Shown: positions 17,148 through 25,564 of the stretch, in pieces | Position numbering within the stretch: the stretch's first letter is position 1 | Layout of the letters: each line of letters begins with the position of its first letter | DNA from: Sphingobacteriales bacterium | GTDB taxonomy: Bacteria > Bacteroidota > Bacteroidia > Chitinophagales > Chitinophagaceae | DNA: 58,878 nt | Assembly: GCA_024642285.1 (NCBI GenBank) | Contig: JAHEBJ010000010.1 | Span: forward strand, 1-58,878 | Direction: 5' to 3' | Program-made: the position numbers and the translations under genes | The notes under the pieces: model-generated | What the model was told of the DNA's origin: nothing | The model's input: the letters and a program-made list of their open reading frames with translations, nothing else | The model's database searches: none

Positions 17148-18810
17148 AAGGAAAAAATTCTGGAAACGGGTTGGCTATATATTCGGCAGCATTTTGTTGT
17201 TGCTGCTGATTGGCATTATCTATATTGTGCAGGTTTCGAAAGTTAATCCGCCAAAGGTTAAAGACGTGAGCAGCCTGCAGTTGCAGCGTACTGATCATGG
17301 CAATGGATTTTTTACTCTCAACAATAGTTGGTTCCGCCACAGCAACAGCGGGCTCTATGAAATGTATGTTGAAGGTGCTCCTTTTGAAATGGGGGTCATC
17401 AACGGAAAACTAAGTGAAGAACTGGTTGTAAGGCAGGAAGATCATTTTGCTGAACAGATCAGCAAGATGATTCCATCAAATTTTCAGCGAAATTATTTAA
17501 AATACATGATTGGTTTTTTTAACCGCAATCTTGATAAAAATGTAAAAGAAGAATATCTCGAAGAAATTTACGGCGTTTCAGAATCTGCTTCTCCCAAATA
17601 CAAATACCTCGGCACAAACTACCAGCGCATTTTAAATTACCATGCGGCACATGATATTGGCCATGCCGTTCAAAATCTTGCACTCGTTGGTTGCACTTCA
17701 TTTGGCACATGGGGTGCCATGTCGCAGGACAGCACGATGATCATTGGCCGCAATTTTGATTTTTATGTAGGCGATAAATTTGCCGAAGACAAGATCATTG
17801 CATTCTTCAACCCAAAACAGGGGCACAAGTTTATGACCGTTACCTGGGGCGGATTTGTTGGTGCTGTTTCCGGTATGAACGACCAGGGATTATCTGTCAC
17901 CATCAATGCGGCAAAGACAGACCTGCCAACGGGATCAGCCACACCCGTGTCAATTGTTACAAGAGAAATTCTGCAATACGCAAAAAATATTGAGGAAGCA
18001 ATTGCCATTGCAAAGTCGAGAAAGATGTTCGTTTCTGAATCTTTCCTGGTAGCATCTGCCAATGATAACAAAGCCGTGATCATTGAAAAAACACCTGATG
18101 CACTGGATGTGTATGACCCCAACAAAAATTTTATTGTTTGTGCAAATCATTTTCAAAGCCCTTCACTTTCAAAAATAAAAATGAATATTGAGCAGGAAAA
18201 TGAAAGTGCATCCATGTACCGCTACAAAAGACTTACACAATTGCTGGATGCGAATGGGAAGAACACCGTACAGAAGACGATAAATATTTTACGTGATCAG
18301 AAAGGATTGAATGGAGCCAATATCGGCATGGGCAACGAAAAAGCCATTAACCAGTTGATTGCTCATCACTCGATTGTTTTTGAACCGAAAAAACTGATTG
18401 TTTGGGTCTCCACTTCGCCATGGCAATTGGGCGGATATGTAGCTTATAATCTGAATAAAATTTTTGCATTGCATGGTTTAACAGATAATCATGAAATTGC
18501 CGACAGCAGTTTAACAATCGCCCCCGATTCTTTTTTATTATCTCGGAGCTATAAAAACTTTATTGTTTTTCGTACATTGAAGCAGCATATCATGGATGGC
18601 GGCAAAGTAAATGTTGACAGTTTGATAGCCAGCAATCCGGAGTTTTATAATGCTTATATTATGGCAGGAGATTATCTGTACAAACAAAAGAAATATGATG
18701 CCGCTTTGCGTTATTATCAGGTTGCCTTATCAAAGGTTATAGCAACAAAGAAAGAAGAAGATTATATTAAGGAACAGATCAAAAAAATAAGTAAAAAACA
18801 AGCCCCATGA
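17140..18810 (+). CDS. C45-family Ntn-hydrolase (acyl-CoA:6-APA acyltransferase-like), membrane anchored
   Basis: I start at the ATG at 17140, which overlaps the previous gene by eight bases; a TTG at 17125 is less likely. The 556-residue product has one membrane helix near the N-terminus (about residues 12-32), then a C45/acid-ceramidase-like domain. The likely nucleophile is Cys185 in LVGCTSFGTWG, followed by IGRNFDFYVG. In the classic family the precursor is cut just before this Cys, exposing it. The last 80 residues look TPR-like. Such enzymes hydrolyse or form amide and ester bonds with acyl chains. In this setting it could release or transfer the polyene acyl group in the periplasm; this is inference. 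Confidence 0.82.
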   Translation: MLKRKKFWKRVGYIFGSILLLLLIGIIYIVQVSKVNPPKVKDVSSLQLQRTDHGNGFFTLNNSWFRHSNSGLYEMYVEGAPFEMGVINGKLSEELVVRQEDHFAEQISKMIPSNFQRNYLKYMIGFFNRNLDKNVKEEYLEEIYGVSESASPKYKYLGTNYQRILNYHAAHDIGHAVQNLALVGCTSFGTWGAMSQDSTMIIGRNFDFYVGDKFAEDKIIAFFNPKQGHKFMTVTWGGFVGAVSGMNDQGLSVTINAAKTDLPTGSATPVSIVTREILQYAKNIEEAIAIAKSRKMFVSESFLVASANDNKAVIIEKTPDALDVYDPNKNFIVCANHFQSPSLSKIKMNIEQENESASMYRYKRLTQLLDANGKNTVQKTINILRDQKGLNGANIGMGNEKAINQLIAHHSIVFEPKKLIVWVSTSPWQLGGYVAYNLNKIFALHGLTDNHEIADSSLTIAPDSFLLSRSYKNFIVFRTLKQHIMDGGKVNVDSLIASNPEFYNAYIMAGDYLYKQKKYDAALRYYQVALSKVIATKKEEDYIKEQIKKISKKQAP

Positions 18811-19181
18811 TTTTTGGTATTGGTACCGATTTGGTTGATGTGGAAAGGCTGGCAGAAAAGATGGAAAAGAAAACAGGTTTTAAAGAACTGGTTTTTTCTG
18901 CCGATGAAATAATTTATTGCGAAGCCCGTACTTTTAAATATGAACATTATGCAGCCCGCTTTGCTGCCAAAGAATCTTTTTTAAAAGCCATTGGTACAGG
19001 CTGGAGCAAAGGAACTGCTTTTAATGAAATTGAAGTGGTTAATGATAAACAGGGAAAACCCGAATTGCATTTTTCAGGAATAACTGAAAAAACGATTGAA
19101 GCGTTGAAGCCGGGAAAAATATTTATTTCCCTTTCGCATACAAAAACAATGGCTTCGGCAATTGTAATTATTGAAAACTGA
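18807..19181 (+). CDS. 4'-phosphopantetheinyl transferase, AcpS type
   Basis: 124 residues, normal for AcpS. The N-terminus GIGTDLVDVERL carries the metal-binding Asp8, and RFAAKESFLKA supplies Glu56 and Lys60. It moves phosphopantetheine from CoA to the conserved Ser of acyl carrier proteins. It starts with an ATGA overlap with the previous gene, and three ACP genes are in the same cluster, so it probably activates those. I leave the symbol blank because another AcpS probably exists elsewhere for fatty acid synthesis; this one may be pathway-specific. Confidence 0.92.
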   Translation: MIFGIGTDLVDVERLAEKMEKKTGFKELVFSADEIIYCEARTFKYEHYAARFAAKESFLKAIGTGWSKGTAFNEIEVVNDKQGKPELHFSGITEKTIEALKPGKIFISLSHTKTMASAIVIIEN

Positions 19182-19194
19182 AGAAAAGAAAATT

Positions 19195-20478
19195 ATGGCA
19201 TCAATATTTCCAACTAAAGAAGAGATCAAAACCATACAGGGGCAGCAGCTGCAAAAGTTAATGACCTACCTGAATGAATATTCACCTTTTTATAAAGAGC
19301 TGTTTACAAAATCCCGTTTTAATGTTGCCGGTATAAAGTCGGTTGACGAACTGGATGTGATTCCAACAACAAACAAAGAAGATCTGCAACAACGCAACAA
19401 TGATTTTCTATGTGTGCCAATCAATAAGATCATTGAGTACAGCTCCACTTCCGGAACTTTAGGAACGCCGGTTACCATTGCCCTTACCGAAAATGATTTG
19501 AACAGGCTTACAACCAACGAATACAATTCTTTTGTTTGTGCCGACGGAAAGGCCGATGATATTTACCAGTTGATGTTAACACTCGACAGACAGTTTATGG
19601 CGGGCATGGCGTATTATGCAGGCATCCGTAAAATGGGAGCAGGAATCATTCGGCTGGGTCCGGGCGTTCCCTCGCTGCAATGGGAAACCATATTTAAATT
19701 AAAGCCGACTGCTATTGTTGCTGTGCCTTCTTTTATTTTAAAACTGATTGCCTATGCAAATGAATATAAGATTGACATTAACAGTTCGTCAGTAAAGAAA
19801 GCCATCTGTATCGGCGAAAATATCCGCAATGCTGATTTTAGTTTGAATATTTTAGGGAAGAAAATTACCGAAAGCTGGGACATCAAATTATTTTCTACCT
19901 ATGCTTCTACTGAAATGCAAACTGCATTTACCGAATGTACAGCCTGCCATGGAGGTCACCTGCAACCGGACCTGTTAATAGTTGAATTGCTAGATGAAGC
20001 AAATAGACCTGTGCAGGCCGGCGAACCGGGGGAAGTAACCATTACAACTTTGGGCGTGGAAGGCATGCCGCTGCTCCGTTACAAGACAGGCGATATATGT
20101 ATATATGACGACAGCCCGTGCAGCTGCGGAAGAAACAGCCTGCGCCTTTCGCCATTGCTTGGCCGAAAAAAGCAGATGATCAAATTCAAAGGAACCACCT
20201 TGTATCCGCCAGCTTTGTTCGACCTCTTAAATGAAATGGAAGAGATTATTGATTTTGTGGCGGAAGTGTACAATAATGAAGTGGGTCTTGATGAAGTGTT
20301 GTTACATCTCCATGTTGCTGATCAAACAAAAGAAATAGACCGTAAACTAAGGGCTAATTTACAAGCCCGGTTAAGGGTAAGCCCCAAAGTACAGTATCAT
20401 TCCAAGGAAGAAATGCAGAAAATTCAGTTTCCCGAAACAGGAAGAAAAGCGGTGCGGTTTATTGACAGGAGGAATTAG
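19195..20478 (+). CDS. Adenylate-forming aryl-acid ligase (phenylacetate-CoA ligase-like)
   Basis: 427 residues from the ATG at 19195; the open frame extends to a TTG at 19171 that I reject. The P-loop YSSTSGTLGTPV, the A5-like STYASTEMQ, and LLRYKTGDICIYD are the adenylation motifs; CSCGR and KFKGTTLYPPALFD are typical of the PaaK branch. Given the ammonia-lyase in the same operon, the likely substrate is 4-coumarate, activated as an adenylate and loaded onto an ACP or CoA as starter for polyene extension. Substrate choice is inference; the family call is firm. Confidence 0.88.
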   Translation: MASIFPTKEEIKTIQGQQLQKLMTYLNEYSPFYKELFTKSRFNVAGIKSVDELDVIPTTNKEDLQQRNNDFLCVPINKIIEYSSTSGTLGTPVTIALTENDLNRLTTNEYNSFVCADGKADDIYQLMLTLDRQFMAGMAYYAGIRKMGAGIIRLGPGVPSLQWETIFKLKPTAIVAVPSFILKLIAYANEYKIDINSSSVKKAICIGENIRNADFSLNILGKKITESWDIKLFSTYASTEMQTAFTECTACHGGHLQPDLLIVELLDEANRPVQAGEPGEVTITTLGVEGMPLLRYKTGDICIYDDSPCSCGRNSLRLSPLLGRKKQMIKFKGTTLYPPALFDLLNEMEEIIDFVAEVYNNEVGLDEVLLHLHVADQTKEIDRKLRANLQARLRVSPKVQYHSKEEMQKIQFPETGRKAVRFIDRRN

Positions 20479-20562
20479 GGTCCTGATTTTTATCATGAAG
20501 GAATTTTTTCATTAGCCCGTTAAATTCACTATTATTGTTGCAGAAAAAATCTAGCCAAAATT

Positions 20563-22269
20563 ATGCAACAGAATTATGATGTGGTAATCCTCGGTGGCGG
20601 CCTTGCCGGCCTTACACTTTCCTTGCAACTAAAAAATGCAAAACCTGATATATCAATTTTGGTTTTGGAAAGACGTGAAAGCGAAGCTGCTACTGCTGCA
20701 CATAAAGTTGGCGAATCAACCGTAGAACTAGGTACACATTATTTAAGAGAAGTGCTCGACCTCAAAGGTTATTTAGAAACACATGAACTTCCTAAACACG
20801 GACTTCGTTTTTTCTTTCCATCAAAAACTAAAGAAGATATTACAAGCAGAGTAGAACTTGGCCCCAGGTTTCGGCTTCCGGTGCCCAGCCACCAGGTTGA
20901 CAGAGGTACATTGGAGAATCACTTACTCAAACTTTCCCGGGAAAAAGGGAATGAAATATTGTTGGGTTCAAAGGTTTCGAATGTGGAAATTTTACCCGAA
21001 AGTCTTCATGAAATAAGTTTTATTAAAGACGGAGAAGAACAAAAAGTTAATTGTAAATGGATTGCAGATGCATCGGGCAGGGCAAGTATCTTAAAAAGAA
21101 AATTACAGTTTCAGAAACCTATGGAGCACCACAGCAATGCAGTTTGGTGGCGGCTTAAGGGCGTTATTGATGTGGATACCTGGACGGATAAAAAAGACTG
21201 GCAATCGTTTCTGGAGCCTGGTCTGCGTTATTTAAGCACTGTGCATTTTATGGATACAGGATATTGGCTTTGGGTCATTCCGCTGGGCTCAAAGAACACA
21301 AGTATTGGTATAGTGGCAGATCCGGCAGTGCATCCTTTTGAAACTTTCAACACCTATGATAAAGCTGTTGAGTGGATGAAAGTAAATGAACCTCTTCCTT
21401 ACAAAATGCTTGAACCATTGGGACAGGGCGATGGACTGATGGATTTTAAAATATTGAAACACTATGCCCATCACTCAAATAAATTGTATTCAAAAGATAG
21501 ATGGGGTGTTACCGGAGAATCGGGAGCTTTTTTGGATCCACTCTATTCGCCGGGTACCGATTTTATAGCAATGAATAATTCATGGCTGAGCGATTTGATA
21601 CTGCGTGATCTTGGTAGTGAGGATATTGAAATACGGGCCAGCGTTTTTGAACAGAGCCATCTTGCATTGGTGGATAGCTGGATTCCGGTTTACCAGAATA
21701 AATATTTGTTGATGGGCAACACCCAGATTATGGTTATTAAAATTTTCTGGGACTGGGCAACTTACTGGGCAGTGCCTGCACATTTGTTTGCCAACAAAGC
21801 ATTTGTAAACCTGCGTATTTTAAAAGATCTGTTTGCAAAAGAAGATTTTCTTGGCCGTAAATTTGGACGCCTGAATAATATTATGCAGGATTTGTTTTTA
21901 GAATGGCTGCCATTCGAGAAGGAAACATTTTCGAACCGGTATATCGATCCCTTTGATCTTGCTTTTTTAAGAAAATTCCAGGAAGAGATAGAAGTTCAAA
22001 GAGCTCCTGCGGAATTGATTGAGCAGATTGCTATCAATATGAACATGCTGGAACAGATAGCTGTAGCCATTTTCAGGAAAGTAAGTACACAGGTGAATGG
22101 AACAGCTGTCGACATAAAAGTAAATCCCTACACAATTAATCTTGGTAAAAAAGAAAATGTTGTTGTGCTGGATACTGAGAGTGAAGCGGCGATTTCTCCG
22201 GGCGACATGATCACTAAAGATGTTGATGTGATGTGGTTTTATCCAGAGAAGGAAATGGAAACGGCATAA
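20563..22269 (+). CDS. FAD-dependent halogenase/monooxygenase-like protein
   Basis: 568 residues, longer than the other two members in this window because of a C-terminal extension after about residue 420. The FAD motif is VVILGGGLAGLTLSL; VGESTVELG is the conserved GES segment; GYWLWVIPLG carries WxWxIP; and GESGAFLDPLYSPG closes the FAD site. A LPKHGLRFFF segment stands where KxGx occurs in phenolic halogenases. This makes a flavin-dependent ring-modifying enzyme likely; halogenation versus hydroxylation cannot be settled. It is the last rightward gene before a strong bidirectional terminator, with the TAL transcript starting further on. Confidence 0.82.
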   Translation: MQQNYDVVILGGGLAGLTLSLQLKNAKPDISILVLERRESEAATAAHKVGESTVELGTHYLREVLDLKGYLETHELPKHGLRFFFPSKTKEDITSRVELGPRFRLPVPSHQVDRGTLENHLLKLSREKGNEILLGSKVSNVEILPESLHEISFIKDGEEQKVNCKWIADASGRASILKRKLQFQKPMEHHSNAVWWRLKGVIDVDTWTDKKDWQSFLEPGLRYLSTVHFMDTGYWLWVIPLGSKNTSIGIVADPAVHPFETFNTYDKAVEWMKVNEPLPYKMLEPLGQGDGLMDFKILKHYAHHSNKLYSKDRWGVTGESGAFLDPLYSPGTDFIAMNNSWLSDLILRDLGSEDIEIRASVFEQSHLALVDSWIPVYQNKYLLMGNTQIMVIKIFWDWATYWAVPAHLFANKAFVNLRILKDLFAKEDFLGRKFGRLNNIMQDLFLEWLPFEKETFSNRYIDPFDLAFLRKFQEEIEVQRAPAELIEQIAINMNMLEQIAVAIFRKVSTQVNGTAVDIKVNPYTINLGKKENVVVLDTESEAAISPGDMITKDVDVMWFYPEKEMETA

Positions 22270-22272
22270 AAT

Positions 22273-22306
22273 AAAAAAACCGGAGTTTTAAATCTCCGGT
22301 TTTTTT
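22273..22306. terminator. Bidirectional intrinsic terminator
   Basis: 13-bp stem (22273-22285 with 22294-22306) around an eight-base loop, core CCGGAG/CTCCGG with A and T tracts on either side. It lies between convergent genes (20563-22269 rightward, 22382-22966 leftward) and can stop both. Confidence 0.9.
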
Positions 22307-22381
22307 ATTATTAAACTGGTCAATTAACCCTTGTAAGAAACGGCTTATAATCGCCTTTTTCGAAAATTTATGTTAGGACAA

Positions 22382-22966
22382 TTACTTTAAGCTTTTCCCT
22401 AACTGTTTACCAGCTTTGGCATAAGCCTCAGAAATTCTTTGTCCGGTATCAAAGTCGTAGCCAAATGCAGTGCTCCCAGGCACATTGCTAATCGTAAATG
22501 TGGCTGCTTTATTAGATTTATTAGAGGTTTCCACAATCCACACCTCTGCATCTATTTCAGCGTTTTTACGCATGACTCCTACGTTAAAGCCAGGTTCTAT
22601 TGATGTAGTTTTGAATATTAATGTGTATTTGGCATCAGCGTTAACTTTCATATTGCTGTTATCAGTAAAAAGTTCGATAAACTTAGGCTCGAATCTCGAT
22701 TTTCTGTCGTTAACCCAGCTTGCTGCCCAGGCATCGCCCTTGCCGGCTTCCTTTTTATTATACTCAGCAGTTTTATCTTTAATATATTCCTGCTCATCCT
22801 TGTATTTACCTACACTCATATTTTCGTAGGTAAATTCAATATTTATAGCCGATTCAGATTTTAGGATGTTTTTGTCACCACTTGTATTTTTAAGCTTTTG
22901 TGCACCGGCAGTCAAAGAAAGCAGGGTAATTGCTAAAACAGCGGGTATTATTTTAAAGATTTTCAT
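22382..22966 (-). CDS. Secreted protein of unknown function
   Basis: 194 residues with a clear signal peptide (MKIFKIIPAVLAITLLSLTA, cleavage near AGA/Q). The mature part is Lys-rich and alternates strands and charged helices; IDAEVWIVETSNKSNKAATF looks like an edge strand pair, followed by a C-terminal helix. I do not recognise the family. It is the only leftward gene inside the rightward pigment run, sitting between the terminator and the ammonia-lyase gene, so it is transcribed alone. Its general layout resembles the secreted protein at 28370, though I cannot show homology by eye. Confidence 0.75.
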   Translation of the reverse strand: MKIFKIIPAVLAITLLSLTAGAQKLKNTSGDKNILKSESAINIEFTYENMSVGKYKDEQEYIKDKTAEYNKKEAGKGDAWAASWVNDRKSRFEPKFIELFTDNSNMKVNADAKYTLIFKTTSIEPGFNVGVMRKNAEIDAEVWIVETSNKSNKAATFTISNVPGSTAFGYDFDTGQRISEAYAKAGKQLGKSLK

Positions 22967-23161
22967 ATGTTTTGTTTTTAAGTTTATAAGTATCTAAAAG
23001 TATAAAAAAATAAGCTAACAAAAAATACCCAACATCCGCAAAATTTGCCGGCAAACCATTTGTATCTTTATTAGTAACGGGTAAAAATTAAAGTTTGAAT
23101 TCTTTATTCTATTTTTACCTCTTTGGTTACCAAAAATATCAGTTAAGTAAATATTCGGATC

Positions 23162-24727
23162 ATGGTTAATGTTGGCGGCGGAGCCCTTTCTTTAGATAAA
23201 GTCTCTGAAATATTGTTTAATAATACGGGAATTGAACTGGACAAAGACGCAGTTGAGAAGGTGGACACCAGTTTTCAGTTTTTACAGCAATTTTCTTCCA
23301 ATAAGCTCATTTATGGTATTAATACCGGTTTTGGGCCAATGGCTCAGTATAAAGTGAGCCAGGAGAATCTGTTACAATTACAATATAATCTTATTCGTAG
23401 TCACAGTTCTGGTGGGGGTAATATGATGTCGCCCCTATCGGTTAAGGCGGTTATGATTGCCCGGCTTAACAGCCTTATGCAGGCTTATTCAGGTGTTCAT
23501 ACCGAAACGGTTGAGTTGCTTAAAGAACTCATAAATAAAAATGTTTACCCTTGTATTTTTGAACACGGCGGAGTTGGCGCAAGCGGCGACCTTGTTCAAT
23601 TGGCACATCTTGCATTGGTTTTAATTGGCGAAGGTGAAGTGATTTACGAGGATAAGCTGCAACCAACCGCGGAGGTATTTAAAAAACTTAAGATTGTGCC
23701 GCTTTCTATTCATATCAGGGAAGGACTGGCCATTTTAAATGGAACTTCCGCCATGACAGGAATTGGAATGGTAAATATCATTCAGGCTCAAAAATTACTG
23801 GAATGGTCGGTGATGTTATCTGCCATGATCAACGAAGTGGTAGAAGCTTTTGATGATCATTACAGTTACGAGCTGAACATCGTTAAACATCATAAAGGGC
23901 AAAATAAAGTAGCTGCCATGCTGCGTGATATTTTACAAGACAGTAAGATGATCCGCAACCGATCGGAACATTTATACAATCCTGATAAACTTAATCAGGA
24001 AGTTTTTGAAGATAAGGTGCAGGAATATTATTCGCTGCGTTGTGTAACGCAGGTACTTGGTCCTATTTACGATACCATTTGCAGTGCCGAGAAAGTAGTT
24101 GTTGACGAACTGAATTCGGTAAACGACAATCCCATCATTGATGTAGCGAATAAGAATATTTTTCATGGCGGAAATTTTCATGGCGATTATGTTTCGCTGG
24201 AAATGGACAAACTAAAAATTGCTGTTACCAAATTATCTATGCTTTCAGAAAGGCAGTTAAATTATTTGCTGAATGAAAAGCTGAATAAAAAATTCCCGCC
24301 TTTTGTGAATCTGGGGGTGCTTGGTTTTAATTTTGGAATGCAGGGTATGCAGTTTACAGCCACATCAACTGTTGCAGAGAATCAAACGCTTTCGTTCCCT
24401 ATGTATGTACACAGTATTCCAAACAATAACGATAACCAGGATATTGTAAGCATGGGATGCAATGCAGCCATCATGACGAAGAAAGTAATTGACAATTCTT
24501 TTGAAGTGCTCGCCATACAGATGATGACCGTTTTACAGGCAATTGATTATATTGGATGTGTGCCGCGGCTGTCAACAAAAACTTTACAGGTTTATAAAAC
24601 CATCAGAGATCTGTTTCCGAAATTTGTTGGCGATCAACCCAAGTACAAAGACTTAAACAGGATCAAAACCTATTTTGAGAATTCGGGATTATTAATTGCG
24701 TTTAAAAACGGTAATTCAACCCAATAA
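23162..24727 (+). CDS. Aromatic amino acid ammonia-lyase (probable tyrosine ammonia-lyase)
   Basis: 521 residues of the HAL/PAL/TAL family. The catalytic Tyr51 is in YGINTGFGPMAQY, and Ala140-Ser141-Gly142 (GGVGASGD) forms the MIO prosthetic group by self-cyclisation. The substrate-selectivity pair is Ser80-His81 (NLIRSHSSG), the residues expected of histidine ammonia-lyases. However, from memory the characterised Flavobacterium johnsoniae tyrosine ammonia-lyase has the same IRSHSSG segment, and this protein resembles it along its length. The expected reaction is L-tyrosine to 4-coumarate plus ammonia, giving the aryl starter unit. No Hut genes are nearby, which argues against histidine degradation. 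It opens the second rightward transcript. Confidence 0.9.
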   Translation: MVNVGGGALSLDKVSEILFNNTGIELDKDAVEKVDTSFQFLQQFSSNKLIYGINTGFGPMAQYKVSQENLLQLQYNLIRSHSSGGGNMMSPLSVKAVMIARLNSLMQAYSGVHTETVELLKELINKNVYPCIFEHGGVGASGDLVQLAHLALVLIGEGEVIYEDKLQPTAEVFKKLKIVPLSIHIREGLAILNGTSAMTGIGMVNIIQAQKLLEWSVMLSAMINEVVEAFDDHYSYELNIVKHHKGQNKVAAMLRDILQDSKMIRNRSEHLYNPDKLNQEVFEDKVQEYYSLRCVTQVLGPIYDTICSAEKVVVDELNSVNDNPIIDVANKNIFHGGNFHGDYVSLEMDKLKIAVTKLSMLSERQLNYLLNEKLNKKFPPFVNLGVLGFNFGMQGMQFTATSTVAENQTLSFPMYVHSIPNNNDNQDIVSMGCNAAIMTKKVIDNSFEVLAIQMMTVLQAIDYIGCVPRLSTKTLQVYKTIRDLFPKFVGDQPKYKDLNRIKTYFENSGLLIAFKNGNSTQ

Positions 24728-24743
24728 AATCAGCATAAGATAA

Positions 24744-25472
24744 ATGAAGTTTGCATTAGTTACAGGAGGATCAAGAGGAATAGGCAGAGCCGTTTGTATT
24801 AAAATGGCGGAGATGGGTTATAATGTATTGATCAATTACAAATCGAATGAAGAAGAAGCTAAGAATACTTTAGCCATGGTGAAGGAAAGAGGAACGGATG
24901 GAGAGATCATTCAGTTTGATGTATCGGACAAAGAAGAGATAAAAAGCAAACTCGGTGGCTGGATGGAAGCCAATGAGGATAAGGTTATTGAGGTATTGGT
25001 TAACAATGCCGGCATACGGCAAGATGGACTAATGATGTGGATGAAAGATGAGCAATGGGAAGACGTGATAAAAACCAACCTCGACAGTTTTTTTTATGTA
25101 ACCCGTTTGGTGGTTAACAGCATGCTGATGAAAAAATATGGCCGCATCATTAATATGGTTTCGCTGTCGGGATTGAAAGGTTTACCCGGGCAAACAAATT
25201 ACAGTGCTGCAAAAGCGGGTGTGATTGGTGCAACTAAAGCACTGGCTCAGGAAATTGGCCGCAAGGGAATTACTGTAAATGCTGTAGCGCCCGGTTTTAT
25301 TAAAACAGATATGACTGAAGAACTTAACGAAGCTGAATTAAAAAACATGGTGCCACTGAAACGTTTTGGTTTGCCTGAAGAAGTAGCACATGCCGTTGCA
25401 TTTTTAGCATCAAAAGAAGCAGCATATATAACCGGCGAAGTGATTTCGGTAAACGGGGGATTGTATTCTTAA
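24744..25472 (+). CDS. 3-oxoacyl-ACP reductase, FabG type
   Basis: 242-residue short-chain dehydrogenase. TGGSRGIGRAV binds NADPH, NNAG is at 87-90, and the catalytic triad is Ser140, Tyr153 and Lys157 (YSAAK). The C-terminus EVISVNGGLYS is typical of FabG. It would reduce the beta-keto group after each polyene extension. It starts 17 bases after the ammonia-lyase gene; the 92 bases that follow contain a simple repeat. I give no symbol because the primary fabG is usually elsewhere. Confidence 0.93.
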   Translation: MKFALVTGGSRGIGRAVCIKMAEMGYNVLINYKSNEEEAKNTLAMVKERGTDGEIIQFDVSDKEEIKSKLGGWMEANEDKVIEVLVNNAGIRQDGLMMWMKDEQWEDVIKTNLDSFFYVTRLVVNSMLMKKYGRIINMVSLSGLKGLPGQTNYSAAKAGVIGATKALAQEIGRKGITVNAVAPGFIKTDMTEELNEAELKNMVPLKRFGLPEEVAHAVAFLASKEAAYITGEVISVNGGLYS

Positions 25473-25564
25473 TAAAAGGCAAAAGTATAAAGTCAAAAGC
25501 AAAAAGTACTAAACGGCAATCTTTCACTTTTTGGTTTTCACTTTTCACTTTTCACTTAAAGCAA
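25473..25564. repeat. Low-complexity intergenic repeat
   Basis: The 92-bp gap between FabG and the ketosynthase is built from AAAAGT/AAAAGC units on the left and TTTTCACTTTTCACTTTT units on the right, a loose inverted repeat. Similar AAAGTGAAAAG tracts are common between genes in Bacteroidota. It is one of the few sizeable gaps in the operon. Confidence 0.6.

Noticed and set aside
22967..23161. Clear promoter for the tyrosine ammonia-lyase transcript
   Set aside because: I looked for TTG-N19-TAnnTTTG and found only near misses on the plus strand, so no promoter is called.
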